Positions 1 to 9,240 of a stretch of DNA of 43,557 nt are shown here, piece by piece; position 1 is the first letter of the stretch, and the number at the start of each line of letters is the position of its first letter. Position numbers and translations under genes: made by a program. The stretch covers positions 1 through 43,557 of the forward strand of contig NZ_VKHP01000051.1 in assembly GCF_010811875.1 (NCBI RefSeq). The letters are read 5' to 3'. A model generated the notes under the pieces. That model saw nothing but the letters and a program-made list of their open reading frames with translations. It was not told the DNA's origin and did no database searches. Source of the DNA: Bradyrhizobium uaiense (GTDB taxonomy: Bacteria > Pseudomonadota > Alphaproteobacteria > Rhizobiales > Xanthobacteraceae).

Positions 1-645
1 GACCAGGGTCATGTCGTGCTCGACCATCAGCACGGTGATGCCGAGCTCGCTCTTCATGTCACGGATCCAGAACGACATGTCGTCGGTCTCCTCGACATTG
101 AGGCCGGACGACGGCTCGTCGAGCAGGATCAGCTTCGGCTCCGAGCACAGCGCCCGCGCCAGCTCGATCACCTTGCGTACGCCGTAGGGCAGGCCCGAGA
201 TCAGCTTGTCGCGGTAGGGCTCGAGATCGAGGAATTCGATCACCTGCTCGACGCGGCGGCGATGCGCCTTCTCGCCGGCGCGGACGCTCGGCAGGAACAA
301 CAGCTCCTGCCAGAGCTGCGTCGTGGAATGGCGATGGCGGCCGACCAGGAGATTGCTCAGCACGGTCGCATTCTCGAACAGCTCGATGTTCTGGAAGGTG
401 CGCGCGATGCCGAGCTTCGCGATGTCGTAGGCCGGCTGCTGGGTGATGTCCTGATCCTCGAAGAAGATCCTGCCCGAGGTCGGCGGATAGATCCGCGAGA
501 TCAGGTTGAAGATCGAGCTCTTGCCGGCGCCGTTCGGCCCGATGATCGAGAGGATCTCGCCCTTCTCCACCGCGAAGCTGACGGCATCGACCGCCTTGAG
601 GCCGCCGAAATGCAGCGACAGGTTCTCGGCGCGGAAATAGCTCAT
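1..645 (-). CDS. livG: Branched-chain amino-acid ABC transporter ATP-binding protein LivG (3' part cut off by window start)
   Basis: This is the cytoplasmic ATPase of a Liv/HAAT-type importer, which powers uptake through LivH and LivM. The 215 codons present start with MSYFRAENLSLHFGG. They show Walker A GPNGAGKS at about residues 36-43, a Q-loop (RTFQNIELF), a LivG-style signature region (SGLPYGVRK) and Walker B LILLDEP followed by SSGLN. The H-loop (VEHDM) lies just before the window edge, so only the C-terminal tail is missing. The ATG at 645 overlaps the livM stop as ATGA, which implies translational coupling. The substrate cannot be told from sequence; related systems also carry amides and aromatic acids. 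Confidence 0.93.
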   Translation of the reverse strand, partial: MSYFRAENLSLHFGGLKAVDAVSFAVEKGEILSIIGPNGAGKSSIFNLISRIYPPTSGRIFFEDQDITQQPAYDIAKLGIARTFQNIELFENATVLSNLLVGRHRHSTTQLWQELLFLPSVRAGEKAHRRRVEQVIEFLDLEPYRDKLISGLPYGVRKVIELARALCSEPKLILLDEPSSGLNVEETDDMSFWIRDMKSELGITVLMVEHDMTLV

Positions 646-1793
646 CGGTTCCGCTCCGATTTCACGTAGATCTTCTGCCGCTTGAAGGTCGCGCGCTTGT
701 AGAGCGGGAACAGCTGGAAGAAGAGCTTGATCTTGAGCCAGCGGCCATAGAGCCCCAGGGGCTCAAACAGCACGAACACCACGATGATGATGCCGTAGAT
801 CGCGCCTTTGAGCCCGTTGGCGGAAGCAAAGGCCGCGACCGCATCCTGGATGTGGCCTGCGCGCTCGGCGCCGGCGCCCAACGTGGCCGCAGCGCCCGCG
901 ATCACGCCGGGCATGTCGTCCTTCAGATAGGTCAGGAACGGATCGATCATGACCAGGAAGATCGCGCCCAGCACCGCACCATGCAGGCTGAACGTGCCAC
1001 CGATCAGGATCACGATGATGAACTCGATCGAGAGCTGCAGCGTGAACATCTCGGGCGAGATGAAGGACAGCTTGTGGGCGAACAGCACGCCGGCAAAGCC
1101 GGTGATCGCGGCCGAGATCGCGAACGACTTCACCTTGTAGAGCGCGACATTGATCCCCATGCTGCGCGCCGCGGTCTCGCTGTCGCGGATCGCGACAAAG
1201 GCGCGGCCGGTCGGCGAGCGCAGCAGATTGAGCGTGCCGACGATGGTCAGCACAAGCACCGCGAGGCAGAGATAATAGAAGGTCGGGCCGTCGCGCGACA
1301 CCGTGGTGCCGAAGAGCTGCATGGTCTTGACCCGCATGCCCTCATTGCCGTTGGTCACGCTTTCCCAGCGCGCCATGATTTCCTCGACGATGAAGGCAAA
1401 CGAGATCGTGGCGATCACGAGATAGATGCCTTGCAGCCGCAGCGCCGGAAATCCGACCAGCGCGCCGACGACGCCGGTCAACAGCCCGGCAGCGAGGAAG
1501 TACACTGGAAACGGCACGTTGAATTGCTGCAGGTAGGCCGCGGTGTAGGCGCCGATCGCCAGAAACGCGGCATGGCCGAGCGAGGCCTGTCCGGTGAAGC
1601 CGGTCAGGATCAAGAGCCCGACGCCGACCGTCGCGTAGATGCAGACGAAGACCAGCTGGCTCATCAGATAGCTCGAGAGCACATAGGGCGCAATCAGCAG
1701 CACCGCCAACAGCAGGCCGTAGGAATAGACGTAGCCGGAATGCGGAAACAGTCTGATGTCGTCTTCATAGTCGGTCTTGAAGAGAAACCGCAT
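642..1793 (-). CDS. livM: Branched-chain amino-acid ABC transporter permease LivM
   Basis: An inner-membrane permease of 383 aa with about ten hydrophobic segments. It carries the LivM hallmarks GLLILTGFTGQASLGHAAF near residues 58-76 and a C-terminal GLYGRWLKIK tail. It should form the translocation pore with LivH. The ATG at 1793 has a strong Shine-Dalgarno AGGAGG five bases upstream. The gene lies 9 bp after livH and overlaps livG by 4 bp (ATGA), so livH-livM-livG form one operon read leftwards. A hydrophilic Ala/Gly-rich loop (about residues 293-328) sits before the last membrane segment, somewhat longer than in enteric LivM. Confidence 0.93.
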   Translation of the reverse strand: MRFLFKTDYEDDIRLFPHSGYVYSYGLLLAVLLIAPYVLSSYLMSQLVFVCIYATVGVGLLILTGFTGQASLGHAAFLAIGAYTAAYLQQFNVPFPVYFLAAGLLTGVVGALVGFPALRLQGIYLVIATISFAFIVEEIMARWESVTNGNEGMRVKTMQLFGTTVSRDGPTFYYLCLAVLVLTIVGTLNLLRSPTGRAFVAIRDSETAARSMGINVALYKVKSFAISAAITGFAGVLFAHKLSFISPEMFTLQLSIEFIIVILIGGTFSLHGAVLGAIFLVMIDPFLTYLKDDMPGVIAGAAATLGAGAERAGHIQDAVAAFASANGLKGAIYGIIIVVFVLFEPLGLYGRWLKIKLFFQLFPLYKRATFKRQKIYVKSERNR

Positions 1794-1802
1794 GCTTCCT
1801 CC

Positions 1803-2678
1803 TCAAACCTTCTTGCGGACATGAAGGCCGAACAGGCCCTCAGGCTTGAGCAGCAGCACTGCGAGCAGCACGATGTAGGGCGCGACGTCCTTCCATCCCT
1901 GCGGCAGATAGAAGCCGGCCATGCTCTCGATCACGCCGATCAGGACGCCGCCGACCACCGCACCCGGGATCGAGCCGAAGCCGCCGAGCACCGCGGCCGG
2001 AAACGCCTTCAGCCCCAGCACCAGGCCGACATTGGAATGGATGAAGGTGATCGGCGCCAGCAGCACGCCGGCGCAGGTCGCCACCGCCGCCGAGATCGCC
2101 CAGACGATCGAGACCACGCGCTTGACCGGGATGCCCATGTAATAGGCAGCCAGCATGTTCTCGGAACTGGCGCGCATCGCGGTGCCGAGCGTGGTGCGGT
2201 TAAAGAACAGATAGAGCAGCGCGCACAGGATGATGGTCGCCGCGATCACCGACAGCTTGTCGTAGGCGAGCACGAGGCTGCCAATTCGCAGCACGCCCTG
2301 GCTGAACGGCGTTTCGATCTTGAAGTCGTCGGTGCCCCAGATCATGCCGGCAACCGAGCGCAGGAAATAGCCGAGCCCGATCGTCGCCATGATGATGGAG
2401 AATTGCGGATAACCGAGAATCGGCCGCACCACGAGCCGCTCGGCCAGCATGCCGAACAGCGCCATGCAGATCACCGCGCCGGCGAAGCCGACCCAGTAAT
2501 TCAGCCCGAGCATGCCGATGAAGGTGAAGGCGAAAAAGCCGCCCAGCATCATCAAATCGCCTTGCGCGAAATTGACGACCTCGGTTGCCTTGTAGACCAG
2601 CACGAAGCCGAGCGCGATCAGGCCGTAAACGCAGCCGAGCGCAATGCCGCTGACGAGCTGCTGAACAAAGTCCAGCAT
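1803..2678 (-). CDS. livH: Branched-chain amino-acid ABC transporter permease LivH
   Basis: A 291-aa inner-membrane permease. Its start MLDFVQQLVSGIALGCVYGLIALG and the following YKATEVVNFAQGD are characteristic of LivH. The EAA-type region GLVLGLKAFPAAVLGGFGSIPGAVVGG sits near residues 215-243, with about eight hydrophobic segments overall. The ATG at 2678 follows a GGAGGGAACG ribosome-binding site. It is the first gene of the leftward liv operon. The periplasmic binding protein (LivK) and second ATPase (LivF) are not in the window; at least livF probably lies to the left beyond livG. Confidence 0.93.
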   Translation of the reverse strand: MLDFVQQLVSGIALGCVYGLIALGFVLVYKATEVVNFAQGDLMMLGGFFAFTFIGMLGLNYWVGFAGAVICMALFGMLAERLVVRPILGYPQFSIIMATIGLGYFLRSVAGMIWGTDDFKIETPFSQGVLRIGSLVLAYDKLSVIAATIILCALLYLFFNRTTLGTAMRASSENMLAAYYMGIPVKRVVSIVWAISAAVATCAGVLLAPITFIHSNVGLVLGLKAFPAAVLGGFGSIPGAVVGGVLIGVIESMAGFYLPQGWKDVAPYIVLLAVLLLKPEGLFGLHVRKKV

Positions 2679-2970
2679 CGTTCCCTCCCCGATGCCCGGC
2701 GATTCTTATCGATCGCTCGTTGCATCCCGCCTTCGCGCCCTTGTGTCGGGAGCGCTGAAAGCCGCCTATGTCCGCCCCGATTGAGCCAAAACGCCCGATC
2801 CCTGTCAACAAACCGCTGATCCGGCTATATCATCACATTTGCGGAGATTTACCGCAGCACGGGGTAATACGGATATCGCCGGCGATTTGCCCCGTGCGAT
2901 TCACTGCACCGAAACGGTTTTTGTCCAAGTTTGCGCAACCGACGAGCGAAATCCCGGATCGCCAAGCACC
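2679..2970. other. Divergent intergenic region between livH and the ABC exporter ATPase
   Basis: This stretch of 292 bases separates the leftward liv operon from the rightward ABC pair, so promoters for both should lie here. I see no clear paired operator or RNA gene. Open frames on both strands across it run out of neighbouring genes without a protein-like pattern or ribosome-binding site, and are best read as chance. Confidence 0.5.
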
Positions 2971-3723
2971 ATGACATCGCAACTGTCCGCACTCGCCGTG
3001 CGAGGGTTAACCAAGCGTTTTGACCGCCCGGCGGTCGACGCGCTCGATCTCACCATCCGGGTCGGCGAGTTCTATGCGCTGCTCGGGCCGAACGGCGCAG
3101 GCAAGACCACGACGCTGCGCATGGTGGCGGGACTGCTGCGGCCCGATGCCGGCTCGGTATCGATCCTCGGCATCGATGCGCTGGCCGATCCGGTCGCCGC
3201 CAAGCAGATCATGGCCTGGGTGTCCGACGAGCCGATGATCTACGACAAGCTGACGCCGCTGGAGTATCTCGAATTCGTCGCCGGCCTGTGGGGCATCGAT
3301 CCCCGCACGTCGGAGCAGTCGGCGCGCGATCTCCTGGTGTCACTCGGGCTTGAGCCGCATCTCAACGAGCGCTGCGAAGGTTTCTCCAAGGGCATGCGCC
3401 AGAAGGTGGCGCTCGCCGGTGCGCTGGTGCACGATCCGCGCCTGATCATTCTCGATGAACCGCTGACCGGCCTCGACGCGCTGTCGGCGCGTCACGTCAA
3501 GGGGCTGTTGCAGGAGCGCGTCCGCACCGGCTGCACCGTGATCATGACCACCCACATTCTCGAAGTCGCCGAGCGCATGGCCGACCGCATCGGCGTGATC
3601 GCGGCCGGCAGGCTGATCGCCGAGGGCACACTGGCCGAGCTGCGCGAGCAGAACGGCCGCAACGACACCACGCTCGAGGACATGTTCATCGCGCTGGTCG
3701 ATACCGAAGCGGCGGCCGCGTGA
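2971..3723 (+). CDS. ABC-2 type transporter ATP-binding protein
   Basis: A 250-aa cytoplasmic ATPase. Walker A GPNGAGKTT lies at about residues 39-47, then Walker B LIILDEPLTGLDA and an H-loop in MTTHILEVAERM. The signature loop reads FSKGMRQKV, typical of the CcmA-like exporter ATPases that pair with ABC-2 permeases. I chose the ATG at 2971 because homology starts at once (LAVRGLTKRF); an upstream extension to 2839 is compositionally unlike protein. The last codons overlap the permease gene (GTGA), so the two form a coupled exporter module. The substrate is unknown. Confidence 0.9.
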   Translation: MTSQLSALAVRGLTKRFDRPAVDALDLTIRVGEFYALLGPNGAGKTTTLRMVAGLLRPDAGSVSILGIDALADPVAAKQIMAWVSDEPMIYDKLTPLEYLEFVAGLWGIDPRTSEQSARDLLVSLGLEPHLNERCEGFSKGMRQKVALAGALVHDPRLIILDEPLTGLDALSARHVKGLLQERVRTGCTVIMTTHILEVAERMADRIGVIAAGRLIAEGTLAELREQNGRNDTTLEDMFIALVDTEAAAA

Positions 3724-5240
3724 ACTCGGTCGCCCATCTCTCCTGGTTCGCCCGCCACGAATTCCGCCTGGCGTGGCGCGAATGGCTGGCGATGATGACC
3801 GGCGGCCGGCGCCGGCGCAATCGCGCGGTGATCGGCCTCCTGATCTTCGCGGCGATCCTGCATCTGCCGGCCTATGCCGTGGTCAGCCGCTATGCCGATC
3901 TGCGGTTTCCGCTCGATCCGTCCTCGCTGATCGTGCTGACCGCGACGATCTTCCTGGCCTGGGCGCTGATGCTCTCGCAGGCGATCGAGTCGGTGACGCG
4001 CGTGTTCTATGCCCGCGCCGATCTCGATTTGATCATGTCGTCGCCGGCGAAGCTCACCAACATCTTCTCGATCCGGATCGCCGCCATCGCGCTGACGGTG
4101 AGCAGCATGGCGCTGCTGCTGTCGACGCCCTTCATCGACGTGCTGGTGTATCTCGGCGGCCCGCGCTGGCTCGCCGGCTTCGGCGTCGTGCTTGCGATCG
4201 GGCTGTCGGCGGCCGCCACGGCGATCGCCGTCACCGCCTTCCTGTTTCGCCGGATCGGGCCGAGCCGGACCCGGCTTGTGGCGCAGATCGTCTCCGCCGT
4301 CATCGGCGCAGGCTTCGTCATCGCGCTGCAGATCGTCGCCGTGCTGTCCTATGGCACGCTGTCGCGGTTTGCCTTCCTGACCTCGGATACCGCGGCACGA
4401 ATTGCTCCCGCCCTCGACAGCCTGCTCTGGTGGCCGGCGCGCGCCTCGCTCGGCGACCTCGAGATCATGATGCTGCTGCTCGCAGCAAGCCTCGTGTTGC
4501 TCGGCGTCGTGATGGCGGTGTTCGCACCGCGGTTTGCCGACACGGTCGCAAGCGTCGCCGCCAATCCGGCTGCGGTCACGCAGGGGCGTGCCCGCGCGTT
4601 TCGCCCCGGCTCGCGGCAGCAGGCGTTGCGACGCAAGGAGATCTTGCTGCTGCGCCGCGATCCGTGGCTGCTGTCGCAGAGCCTGATGCAGATGCTCTAT
4701 CTGTTGCCGCCGGCGCTGATGCTGTGGCGCAGCTTCTCCGGCACCTCGACCGCGATCGTGCTGATTACGCCTGTCATCGTGATGGCCGCGGGCCAGCTCG
4801 CCGGCGGGCTTGCCTGGCTGACCATCTCGGGCGAGGACGCTCCCGATCTGGTGGCGACCGCGCCGCTGCCGCCGTCGCGCGTGACCCGCGCCAAGATCGA
4901 GGTCGTGCTGATCGCAATCGCCGTGGCGTTCGCGCCGCTGGTGGCCGCATTGATATTCGCCTCGCCGCAGCAGGCTGCGGTGACGGCAATCGCGATCGTC
5001 ATCGCGACCGCATCCGCCGCCGCCGTCCAGCTCTGGTTCCGCGCGCAGGCCAAGCGCAGCCAGTTCCGCCGGCGCCAGACCTCCTCCCGGATCGCCACCT
5101 TCGCGGAGGCCTTCTCCTCGATCGGCTGGGCCGCAACCGCGGCATTGGCGCTGACGATTCCGGGAGCTGCGCTGGTCAGCGGCATTCTGACGCTGGTGAC
5201 GCTCGCCATCGCCTGGAAGATCAGCCCGCGGCAAGCGTGA
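3720..5240 (+). CDS. ABC transporter permease, multi-spanning membrane protein
   Basis: A 506-aa protein with a basic cytoplasmic N-terminus (GGRRRRNR) and about ten hydrophobic segments, split by a hydrophilic stretch near residues 285-310 (ARAFRPGSRQQALRRKEILLLRRDPW). That stretch resembles the coupling region of ABC-2 permeases. The GTG start at 3720 overlaps the stop of the ATPase gene, so it is almost certainly that ATPase's partner. The pair could export a drug, lipid or polymer; nothing in the sequence decides. The sequence is not close to any export permease I can name. Confidence 0.82.
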   Translation: MNSVAHLSWFARHEFRLAWREWLAMMTGGRRRRNRAVIGLLIFAAILHLPAYAVVSRYADLRFPLDPSSLIVLTATIFLAWALMLSQAIESVTRVFYARADLDLIMSSPAKLTNIFSIRIAAIALTVSSMALLLSTPFIDVLVYLGGPRWLAGFGVVLAIGLSAAATAIAVTAFLFRRIGPSRTRLVAQIVSAVIGAGFVIALQIVAVLSYGTLSRFAFLTSDTAARIAPALDSLLWWPARASLGDLEIMMLLLAASLVLLGVVMAVFAPRFADTVASVAANPAAVTQGRARAFRPGSRQQALRRKEILLLRRDPWLLSQSLMQMLYLLPPALMLWRSFSGTSTAIVLITPVIVMAAGQLAGGLAWLTISGEDAPDLVATAPLPPSRVTRAKIEVVLIAIAVAFAPLVAALIFASPQQAAVTAIAIVIATASAAAVQLWFRAQAKRSQFRRRQTSSRIATFAEAFSSIGWAATAALALTIPGAALVSGILTLVTLAIAWKISPRQA

Positions 5241-5248
5241 GACCGCGC

Positions 5249-6187
5249 TTAAGCCTTCATCACCTCGATCACCGCCGCGGCAAATGCCTCAGGGGCTTCC
5301 TGCGGCACATTGTGGCCGACGCCCGGAATTGCGCGATGGGCCAGGCGGCGCGTGTACTTTGCCGCGGTGCGACTGCCGTCGGACACGAACGTCACGCCAT
5401 CGTCGGCGCCGTCGAGCGAGATGGCCGGGACCTTGATCACAGGCAATGTGTCGAGCCGCCGCTGCAGATCCGCATATTGCGGGTCTCCTTCGACAACGCC
5501 GTAACGATGCCGGTAGCTATGGATCACGACCTCGACATAATCAGGATTGTCGAACGCGACCGCAGTCCGCTCGAAGCAGGCCTCGTCGAACACCCAGCTG
5601 GGTGACCATTGCGACCACAGGATTTTCGCGATGCCGCGCCGGTTGGCGGCAAGCCCTGCGCGCCCCCGCTCGAGCTGGAAGTAGTACTGATACCACAGCG
5701 GCACCTCGCGATCCGGCGGCGCCGGCACCATCGCATGCGCGATGTCCTGGATCATGTAGCCATTGGTGCAGACCAGCCCGATGCAGCGTTCCGGCCACAG
5801 CGCCGCGCCGATCGATGCGGCGCGGCCGCCCCAGTCATAGCCGGCGAACACTGCGCGCTTGATGTCGAGCGCATCCATCAGCGCGATCAGGTCGGCTCCG
5901 ACCGCGGCCTGCTCGCCCGAGCGCGGCGTCGCCTTGTCGCGGAATACCGTTGGCCCGTAACCACGCAGATAGGGCACGATGACCCGGCAGCCCTGCACCG
6001 CCAGCATCGGTGCAACGTCGACAAAGGAGTGGATGTCGTAGGGGAAGCCGTGCATCAGCAGCACGACCGGACCGTCCGCCGGGCCGGCCTCGTAATAGGC
6101 GATGTTGAGCACGCCTGCGTCGACATGGCGCAATGGCTCAAGCCGTTTGGTCCATGACGCACATGGCGAAGAGGCGGTGTCGGTCAC
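5249..6187 (-). CDS. Alpha/beta hydrolase, epoxide hydrolase-like
   Basis: A soluble hydrolase of about 312 aa. The oxyanion loop HGFP is near residues 46-49. The nucleophile elbow is GYDWGG, so the nucleophile is aspartate (near residue 118) as in epoxide hydrolases and haloalkane dehalogenases, not serine. An acidic region (LDGADDGV) and the catalytic His in GVGHNVPQEAP follow. I prefer the GTG start at 6187, which has AGGGAG six bases upstream; the ATG at 6208 is possible and adds seven residues. It ends 8 bp from the convergent ABC permease gene. The natural substrate is unknown. Confidence 0.83.
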   Translation of the reverse strand: MTDTASSPCASWTKRLEPLRHVDAGVLNIAYYEAGPADGPVVLLMHGFPYDIHSFVDVAPMLAVQGCRVIVPYLRGYGPTVFRDKATPRSGEQAAVGADLIALMDALDIKRAVFAGYDWGGRAASIGAALWPERCIGLVCTNGYMIQDIAHAMVPAPPDREVPLWYQYYFQLERGRAGLAANRRGIAKILWSQWSPSWVFDEACFERTAVAFDNPDYVEVVIHSYRHRYGVVEGDPQYADLQRRLDTLPVIKVPAISLDGADDGVTFVSDGSRTAAKYTRRLAHRAIPGVGHNVPQEAPEAFAAAVIEVMKA

Positions 6188-6336
6188 GCAGAACTCCCTG
6201 ATCTCCATGATCTGCACGGCATGGTAGCGCGACCCGGCGCGATAATCGCCTGGATCGTGTTGCAATCAGCGCCATGGAGCGATGCGCTGGTCTCATCATG
6301 ACGGCAAGGCAATTGCGCGGTAGGCTTGCGCCGCCA

Positions 6337-7167
6337 ATGACGGGACAGGTCATGCTGAGACTGCTCGCCGCGCTCGTCTTGCTGGGAACCTTGACCAGCC
6401 ATGCCGTCGCGCAAGATGCCCAGCGCAGCGAATGCCTGGCGATGGCCAGTGCGCCGCCGCGCGCCATTCCGGTGAACTTCCGGCGCGTTGCTGCCAATGC
6501 CGACGAGGTCGCGATCACCTATGCCGGCCATTCGACCTATTATATCGACACGCCCGGCGGCGTCCGGATCGCGACCGACTACAACGGCGTCTACCAAACC
6601 GGGCGATTGCCCGACGTCGCGACCATGAACCGGGCCCACGCGACGCATTACACGCTGTTTCCCGACCCGAGGATCCCCCATGTGCTGCACGGCTGGGGTG
6701 AGAACGGCCAGCCCGCGCATTACGCTGACCGCATCGGCGACGTCTATATCCGCAACGTCACCACCGACATCCGCCGCTATTGGGGCGAAGATTCCGGCGG
6801 CGAGATGATCAAGGACGGCAACTCGATCTTCATCTTCGAGGTCGCCGGTCTCTGCATCGGCCATCTCGGCCACCTCCACGTCAAGCTCGACGACAGCCAT
6901 TTCGCGGCGATCGGCCGGCTCGACATCGTGATGGTGCCGATCGACGGCACCTATACGATGTCGCTCGACGGCATCTCCGAGATCACCAAGCGGCTGCGTG
7001 CATCGGTGGTGCTGCCGATGCACCGCTTCGCCACCCCGCTCGATGAGTTCATGCGCCTGATCGGCCAGCAATTCGAGATCGACCGCCGCGGCGGCGAGCG
7101 TACCTTACGGATTTCGCGCGACACCCTGCCTGCGACGCCGACGGTGATCATTCTCGACGGCGTGTAA
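6337..7167 (+). CDS. Periplasmic metallo-beta-lactamase-fold (UlaG-like) hydrolase
   Basis: A 276-aa exported protein. It has a signal peptide (MLRLLAALVLLGTLTSHAVAQ, with an extra MTGQV if the first ATG is used) followed by an UlaG-like fold: AGHSTYYIDTPGGVRIATDYN, a His cluster HATHY, HLGHLH, VMVPIDGTY and a late His in VVLPMHRF. The canonical HxHxDH is not intact; the equivalent segment reads HATHYT, so the metal site is altered. The start is uncertain between 6337 and 6352. It is divergent from the epoxide-hydrolase-like gene and 41 bp before the amidohydrolase. The reaction is unknown. Confidence 0.75.
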   Translation: MTGQVMLRLLAALVLLGTLTSHAVAQDAQRSECLAMASAPPRAIPVNFRRVAANADEVAITYAGHSTYYIDTPGGVRIATDYNGVYQTGRLPDVATMNRAHATHYTLFPDPRIPHVLHGWGENGQPAHYADRIGDVYIRNVTTDIRRYWGEDSGGEMIKDGNSIFIFEVAGLCIGHLGHLHVKLDDSHFAAIGRLDIVMVPIDGTYTMSLDGISEITKRLRASVVLPMHRFATPLDEFMRLIGQQFEIDRRGGERTLRISRDTLPATPTVIILDGV

Positions 7168-7208
7168 TTCTGTTCAAGAAGAAGCAAAACCAACGGGAGT
7201 GAAAATCG

Positions 7209-8258
7209 ATGGCCAGCACGTTACCCGCCTCCGCCAGCGGACTCTATGCCGATCCGCGCGAAGACTGGCTCGCCCAATACACCGAGGAGATCATCGATCC
7301 TGACAGGCCGATCGTCGATCCGCATCACCACCTCTGGGATCGCGGGGGCTTGCGCTACCTGATCGAGGACATGCGCGACGACATTGCCTCAGGTCACAAC
7401 ATCGTGGCCACCGTCTATGTCGACTGCCGGTCGATGTACCGCGCCGATGGCCCGGAAGCGTTCCGCCCGGTCGGCGAGGTCGAGTTCGCCAACGGCGTCG
7501 CGGCGATGGCGGCGAGCGGAGGCTACGGCAAGGCGGCGATCTGCGCCGGCATCGTCAGCCACGTTAACCTTCTGATCGGCGACCAGGCCAAGGCGGTGCT
7601 GGAGGCCGAGATTGCCGCCGGCAACGGCCGGTTCCGCGGCATCCGCCACTCCTCGGCCTGGGACGAGGACCCCAATGTCGCCCACATGTATGCAAACCGG
7701 CCGAAGGGAATCCTGCTGGATGCTACCTTCCGCAAGGGGTTTGCCTGCCTGGCGCCGCTCGGCCTCAGCTTCGACGCCTGGTTGTTCCACCCGCAGATCG
7801 GTGAACTCACCGACCTCGCCCGCGCCTTCCCCGACACAAGGATTGTGCTCGACCATTGCGGCGGTCCGGTCGGCACCGGCCGCTTCGCCGGCAAGCGCGC
7901 GGAAACCTTTCCGGCCTGGAAGGCGTCGATCCAGGAGATCGCCAGATGCCCGAACGTCGTGGTCAAGCTCGGCGGGCTGGCGATGTGCCTGCTCGGCTAT
8001 GACTTCCACCTGCGCCCCCGGCCGCCCTCGTCGGAGGAACTCGCCGCCGCCTGGCGGCCCTATGTGGAGACCTGCATCGAGGCGTTCGGCCCGAACCGTT
8101 GCATGTTCGAGAGCAACTTCCCACCTGATAAGGGACAGTGCAGCTATCAGGTGATCTTCAACACCTTTAAACGGCTTGCATCACAATATAGCGAAGCCGA
8201 GAAGACGGCGTTGTTCTTGAAGACGGCAAAGGATGTCTATCGGCTCGATATCGGGTAA
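7209..8258 (+). CDS. Metal-dependent amidohydrolase (TIM-barrel, Amidohydro_2 type)
   Basis: A 349-aa cytoplasmic enzyme of the ACMSD / 2-pyrone-4,6-dicarboxylate hydrolase group. The first metal motif DPHHHLWD is at residues 37-44. Later landmarks are GIRHSSAWDEDP, VLDHCGGPVG and FESNFPPDK near the C-terminus, where related enzymes place the catalytic Asp. The ATG at 7209 has a good GGGAGTG upstream. Family members open lactones or decarboxylate ring-cleavage products, so a role in aromatic or lactone catabolism is likely. The GNAT gene begins 11 bp downstream and is probably co-transcribed. Confidence 0.85.
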   Translation: MASTLPASASGLYADPREDWLAQYTEEIIDPDRPIVDPHHHLWDRGGLRYLIEDMRDDIASGHNIVATVYVDCRSMYRADGPEAFRPVGEVEFANGVAAMAASGGYGKAAICAGIVSHVNLLIGDQAKAVLEAEIAAGNGRFRGIRHSSAWDEDPNVAHMYANRPKGILLDATFRKGFACLAPLGLSFDAWLFHPQIGELTDLARAFPDTRIVLDHCGGPVGTGRFAGKRAETFPAWKASIQEIARCPNVVVKLGGLAMCLLGYDFHLRPRPPSSEELAAAWRPYVETCIEAFGPNRCMFESNFPPDKGQCSYQVIFNTFKRLASQYSEAEKTALFLKTAKDVYRLDIG

Positions 8259-8269
8259 ACTTCCGACTC

Positions 8270-9202
8270 ATGGATGACAGCATCACCATCCGGCCGCTTC
8301 GAGAGGCTGATGCGGAAGCGGTGGTCTCACTTTACGCAAAGGCAGCTGCGGTGGAACCGCGGCTAGGCCCTGTCACGCTGCCGCAATGGGACCAGTTCCT
8401 GAAGCTGCCGCAGAACCGTGGCGGGCGCGACTTTCGTATTGCCGAGCTGAATGGCCGGCTGGTCGGGCTCGCCGAGTCCTCGCTGCGCGACCATGGCGCG
8501 CACCATTCCAGGTTCCTCAAGATCGTCGTGGCGCCCGAGATGCGGCGCCGCCGGATCGGCCTCGCGCTGGTCGACGACGTCCTTGCGATCGACACCGACG
8601 CCGATCTCACCGTGCAGACGCTGGTGAGCAGCGACTGGCCGGCGGGAATGGCCTTCGTCGCCGCTTTCGGCTTTGTTCATGTCGAGTCCGAGATCGGGAT
8701 GAAGTGCGTCGAGCCGTTGCAGCCGGCGCGCACGCTCGCGGCCGCCCGCGCCACCATCGAGCAGGTCTCAGACGTCACCGCCTGCGCAGGCGAGGTCGCG
8801 CGCATCCACAACGCCGCCTATGCCTCGGACGCCGCGTTCCGGCTGTATTCGCCGGAGGAGATGGCGCAGGTCCTGACCGAGAGCGAGGTCTGGATCGCCT
8901 CGGAGGACGGACAGATGTCGGGCTTCTGCCTGACCGAACCGGAGCGGAACTCGATGTGGATCGAGTCGGTCGCCGTCGACCCGGCGCGGCAGGGACGCGG
9001 GCTCGGCCAGCTCCTGGTCTATCGGGTGCTGAGCGCACACGACGTGTCGGTCGAGCATCCCTGCTGGCTCAACGTCTCGAGCCGCAACGCCCCCGCGCTG
9101 AAGATCTATCGCCGCCTCGGCTTCCGGCCGCAGCACGAGACCTGCCGCTTCCTGGCGATGCGCGGCGAGCTGATCGCCGCGCGCGAGCGGCGGTTTCAAT
9201 AG
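8270..9202 (+). CDS. Tandem double-GNAT acetyltransferase-family protein
   Basis: A 310-aa protein with two GNAT folds. Domain one (about residues 3-145) has a degenerate acetyl-CoA loop, IVVAPEMRRRRIGLALVDDVL. Domain two (about 160-300) has the better motif A, VAVDPARQGRGLGQLLVYRVL, followed by NAPALKIYRRLGF. Only the second half therefore looks competent to bind acetyl-CoA; the first may be structural. It lies 11 bp after the amidohydrolase on the same strand. The acceptor substrate cannot be inferred. Confidence 0.83.
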   Translation: MDDSITIRPLREADAEAVVSLYAKAAAVEPRLGPVTLPQWDQFLKLPQNRGGRDFRIAELNGRLVGLAESSLRDHGAHHSRFLKIVVAPEMRRRRIGLALVDDVLAIDTDADLTVQTLVSSDWPAGMAFVAAFGFVHVESEIGMKCVEPLQPARTLAAARATIEQVSDVTACAGEVARIHNAAYASDAAFRLYSPEEMAQVLTESEVWIASEDGQMSGFCLTEPERNSMWIESVAVDPARQGRGLGQLLVYRVLSAHDVSVEHPCWLNVSSRNAPALKIYRRLGFRPQHETCRFLAMRGELIAARERRFQ

Positions 9203-9240
9203 CCAAGCCTGCAACGTTAGTCCGGCGCCGCAAATCTATC

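Noticed and set aside
16..669. Long plus-strand frame at the window start
   Set aside because: It is antisense to livG, whose minus-strand translation shows Walker A, Walker B and other ATPase motifs. The plus frame is an Asp/Arg/Leu-rich shadow.
852..2819. 655-aa plus-strand frame
   Set aside because: Antisense to livM and livH; extreme His/Asp/Arg/Gln content and no domain. Typical high-GC shadow.
3492..5605. Two frames of about 600 aa on either strand over the ABC permease
   Set aside because: Both are out-of-frame shadows of the real permease, which has membrane segments and is coupled to the ATPase.
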